Assembly (NCBI GenBank): GCA_002869425.1
Contig: PKSZ01000677.1
Location: 1-5,647, forward strand
Source of the DNA: Marinilabiliales bacterium
GTDB lineage: Bacteria > Bacteroidota > Bacteroidia > Bacteroidales > BM523
Reading direction: 5' to 3'
DNA: 5,647 nucleotides
Part shown: in pieces, positions 5,623 through 5,647 of the stretch
How the letters are laid out: each line of letters opens with the position of its first letter
How positions within the stretch are numbered: the stretch's first letter is position 1
Notes under the pieces: model-generated
Told to the model about the DNA's origin: nothing
Seen by the model: the letters and a program-made list of their open reading frames with translations, nothing else
The model's database searches: none
Made by a program: the position numbers and the translations under genes

Positions 5623-5647
5623 ATGTATATAACGTAGAATTTGAAAA

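Noticed and set aside
5623..5647. A Bacteroidota-type promoter (TAnnTTTG at -7) for the sigma-factor operon.
   Set aside because: Only TACGTTAT is seen on the minus strand, a partial match very close to the start codon, with no room in the window for the -33 element.

Overview
The window looks like a chromosomal segment of a low-GC member of the Bacteroidota. The main reasons are a secreted protein with a GldM C-terminal-like domain (GldM belongs to the type IX secretion/gliding machinery of this phylum), an ECF sigma factor in an operon with a large single-pass envelope protein, AT-rich composition, and Shine-Dalgarno sequences that are clear at only two starts.

Left half, plus strand (1-2234): three tightly packed genes that look like a sugar-acid biosynthesis operon. 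First is the 3' part of a gene joining the end of a ribulose-phosphate 3-epimerase-like barrel to a CBS pair resembling that of arabinose-5-phosphate isomerase (KdsD). It overlaps, by ATGA, a gene for a PEP-dependent aldolase of the AroF type I-beta DAHP synthase family. The third gene encodes a KdsC-like HAD phosphatase with an unusual XRE-like N-terminal domain. Sugar-phosphate supply, PEP condensation and dephosphorylation are the logical order for making a free 3-deoxy-2-ulosonic acid (KDO-like or heptulosonate-like), probably for a surface glycan. The exact sugar is unknown, and two substrate-side motifs of the aldolase differ from true DAHP synthases.

The most striking feature is an in-frame TGA at 911-913 inside the aldolase gene. 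The frame is identical before and after it. Reading through gives a complete protein of 332 residues whose four metal ligands fall at a constant offset of six from the Thermotoga maritima enzyme. The codon lies in the active-site strand between the PEP-binding Arg and the conserved Lys. A stem-loop 24 nt downstream (perfect 6-bp apical stem, 10-nt loop with G at its second base) meets the general criteria for a bacterial SECIS. A selenocysteine-containing DAHP synthase-like enzyme is therefore a serious hypothesis; a point nonsense mutation or sequencing error is the competing one.

Right half, minus strand (5622 down to 2231): four genes read right to left with gaps or overlaps of only a few bases: a small secreted protein, an ECF sigma factor, a 570-residue single-pass membrane protein in the usual place of an anti-sigma factor, and a secreted protein ending in a GldM D4-like domain. 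The two secreted proteins share a short motif (HGTI-T/S-x-RK) just after their signal peptides. This looks like an envelope-signalling operon. The two operons converge and their last stop codons overlap at 2231-2234. No stretch over 300 bases lacks a gene, and no RNA gene, CRISPR array or mobile element was seen.
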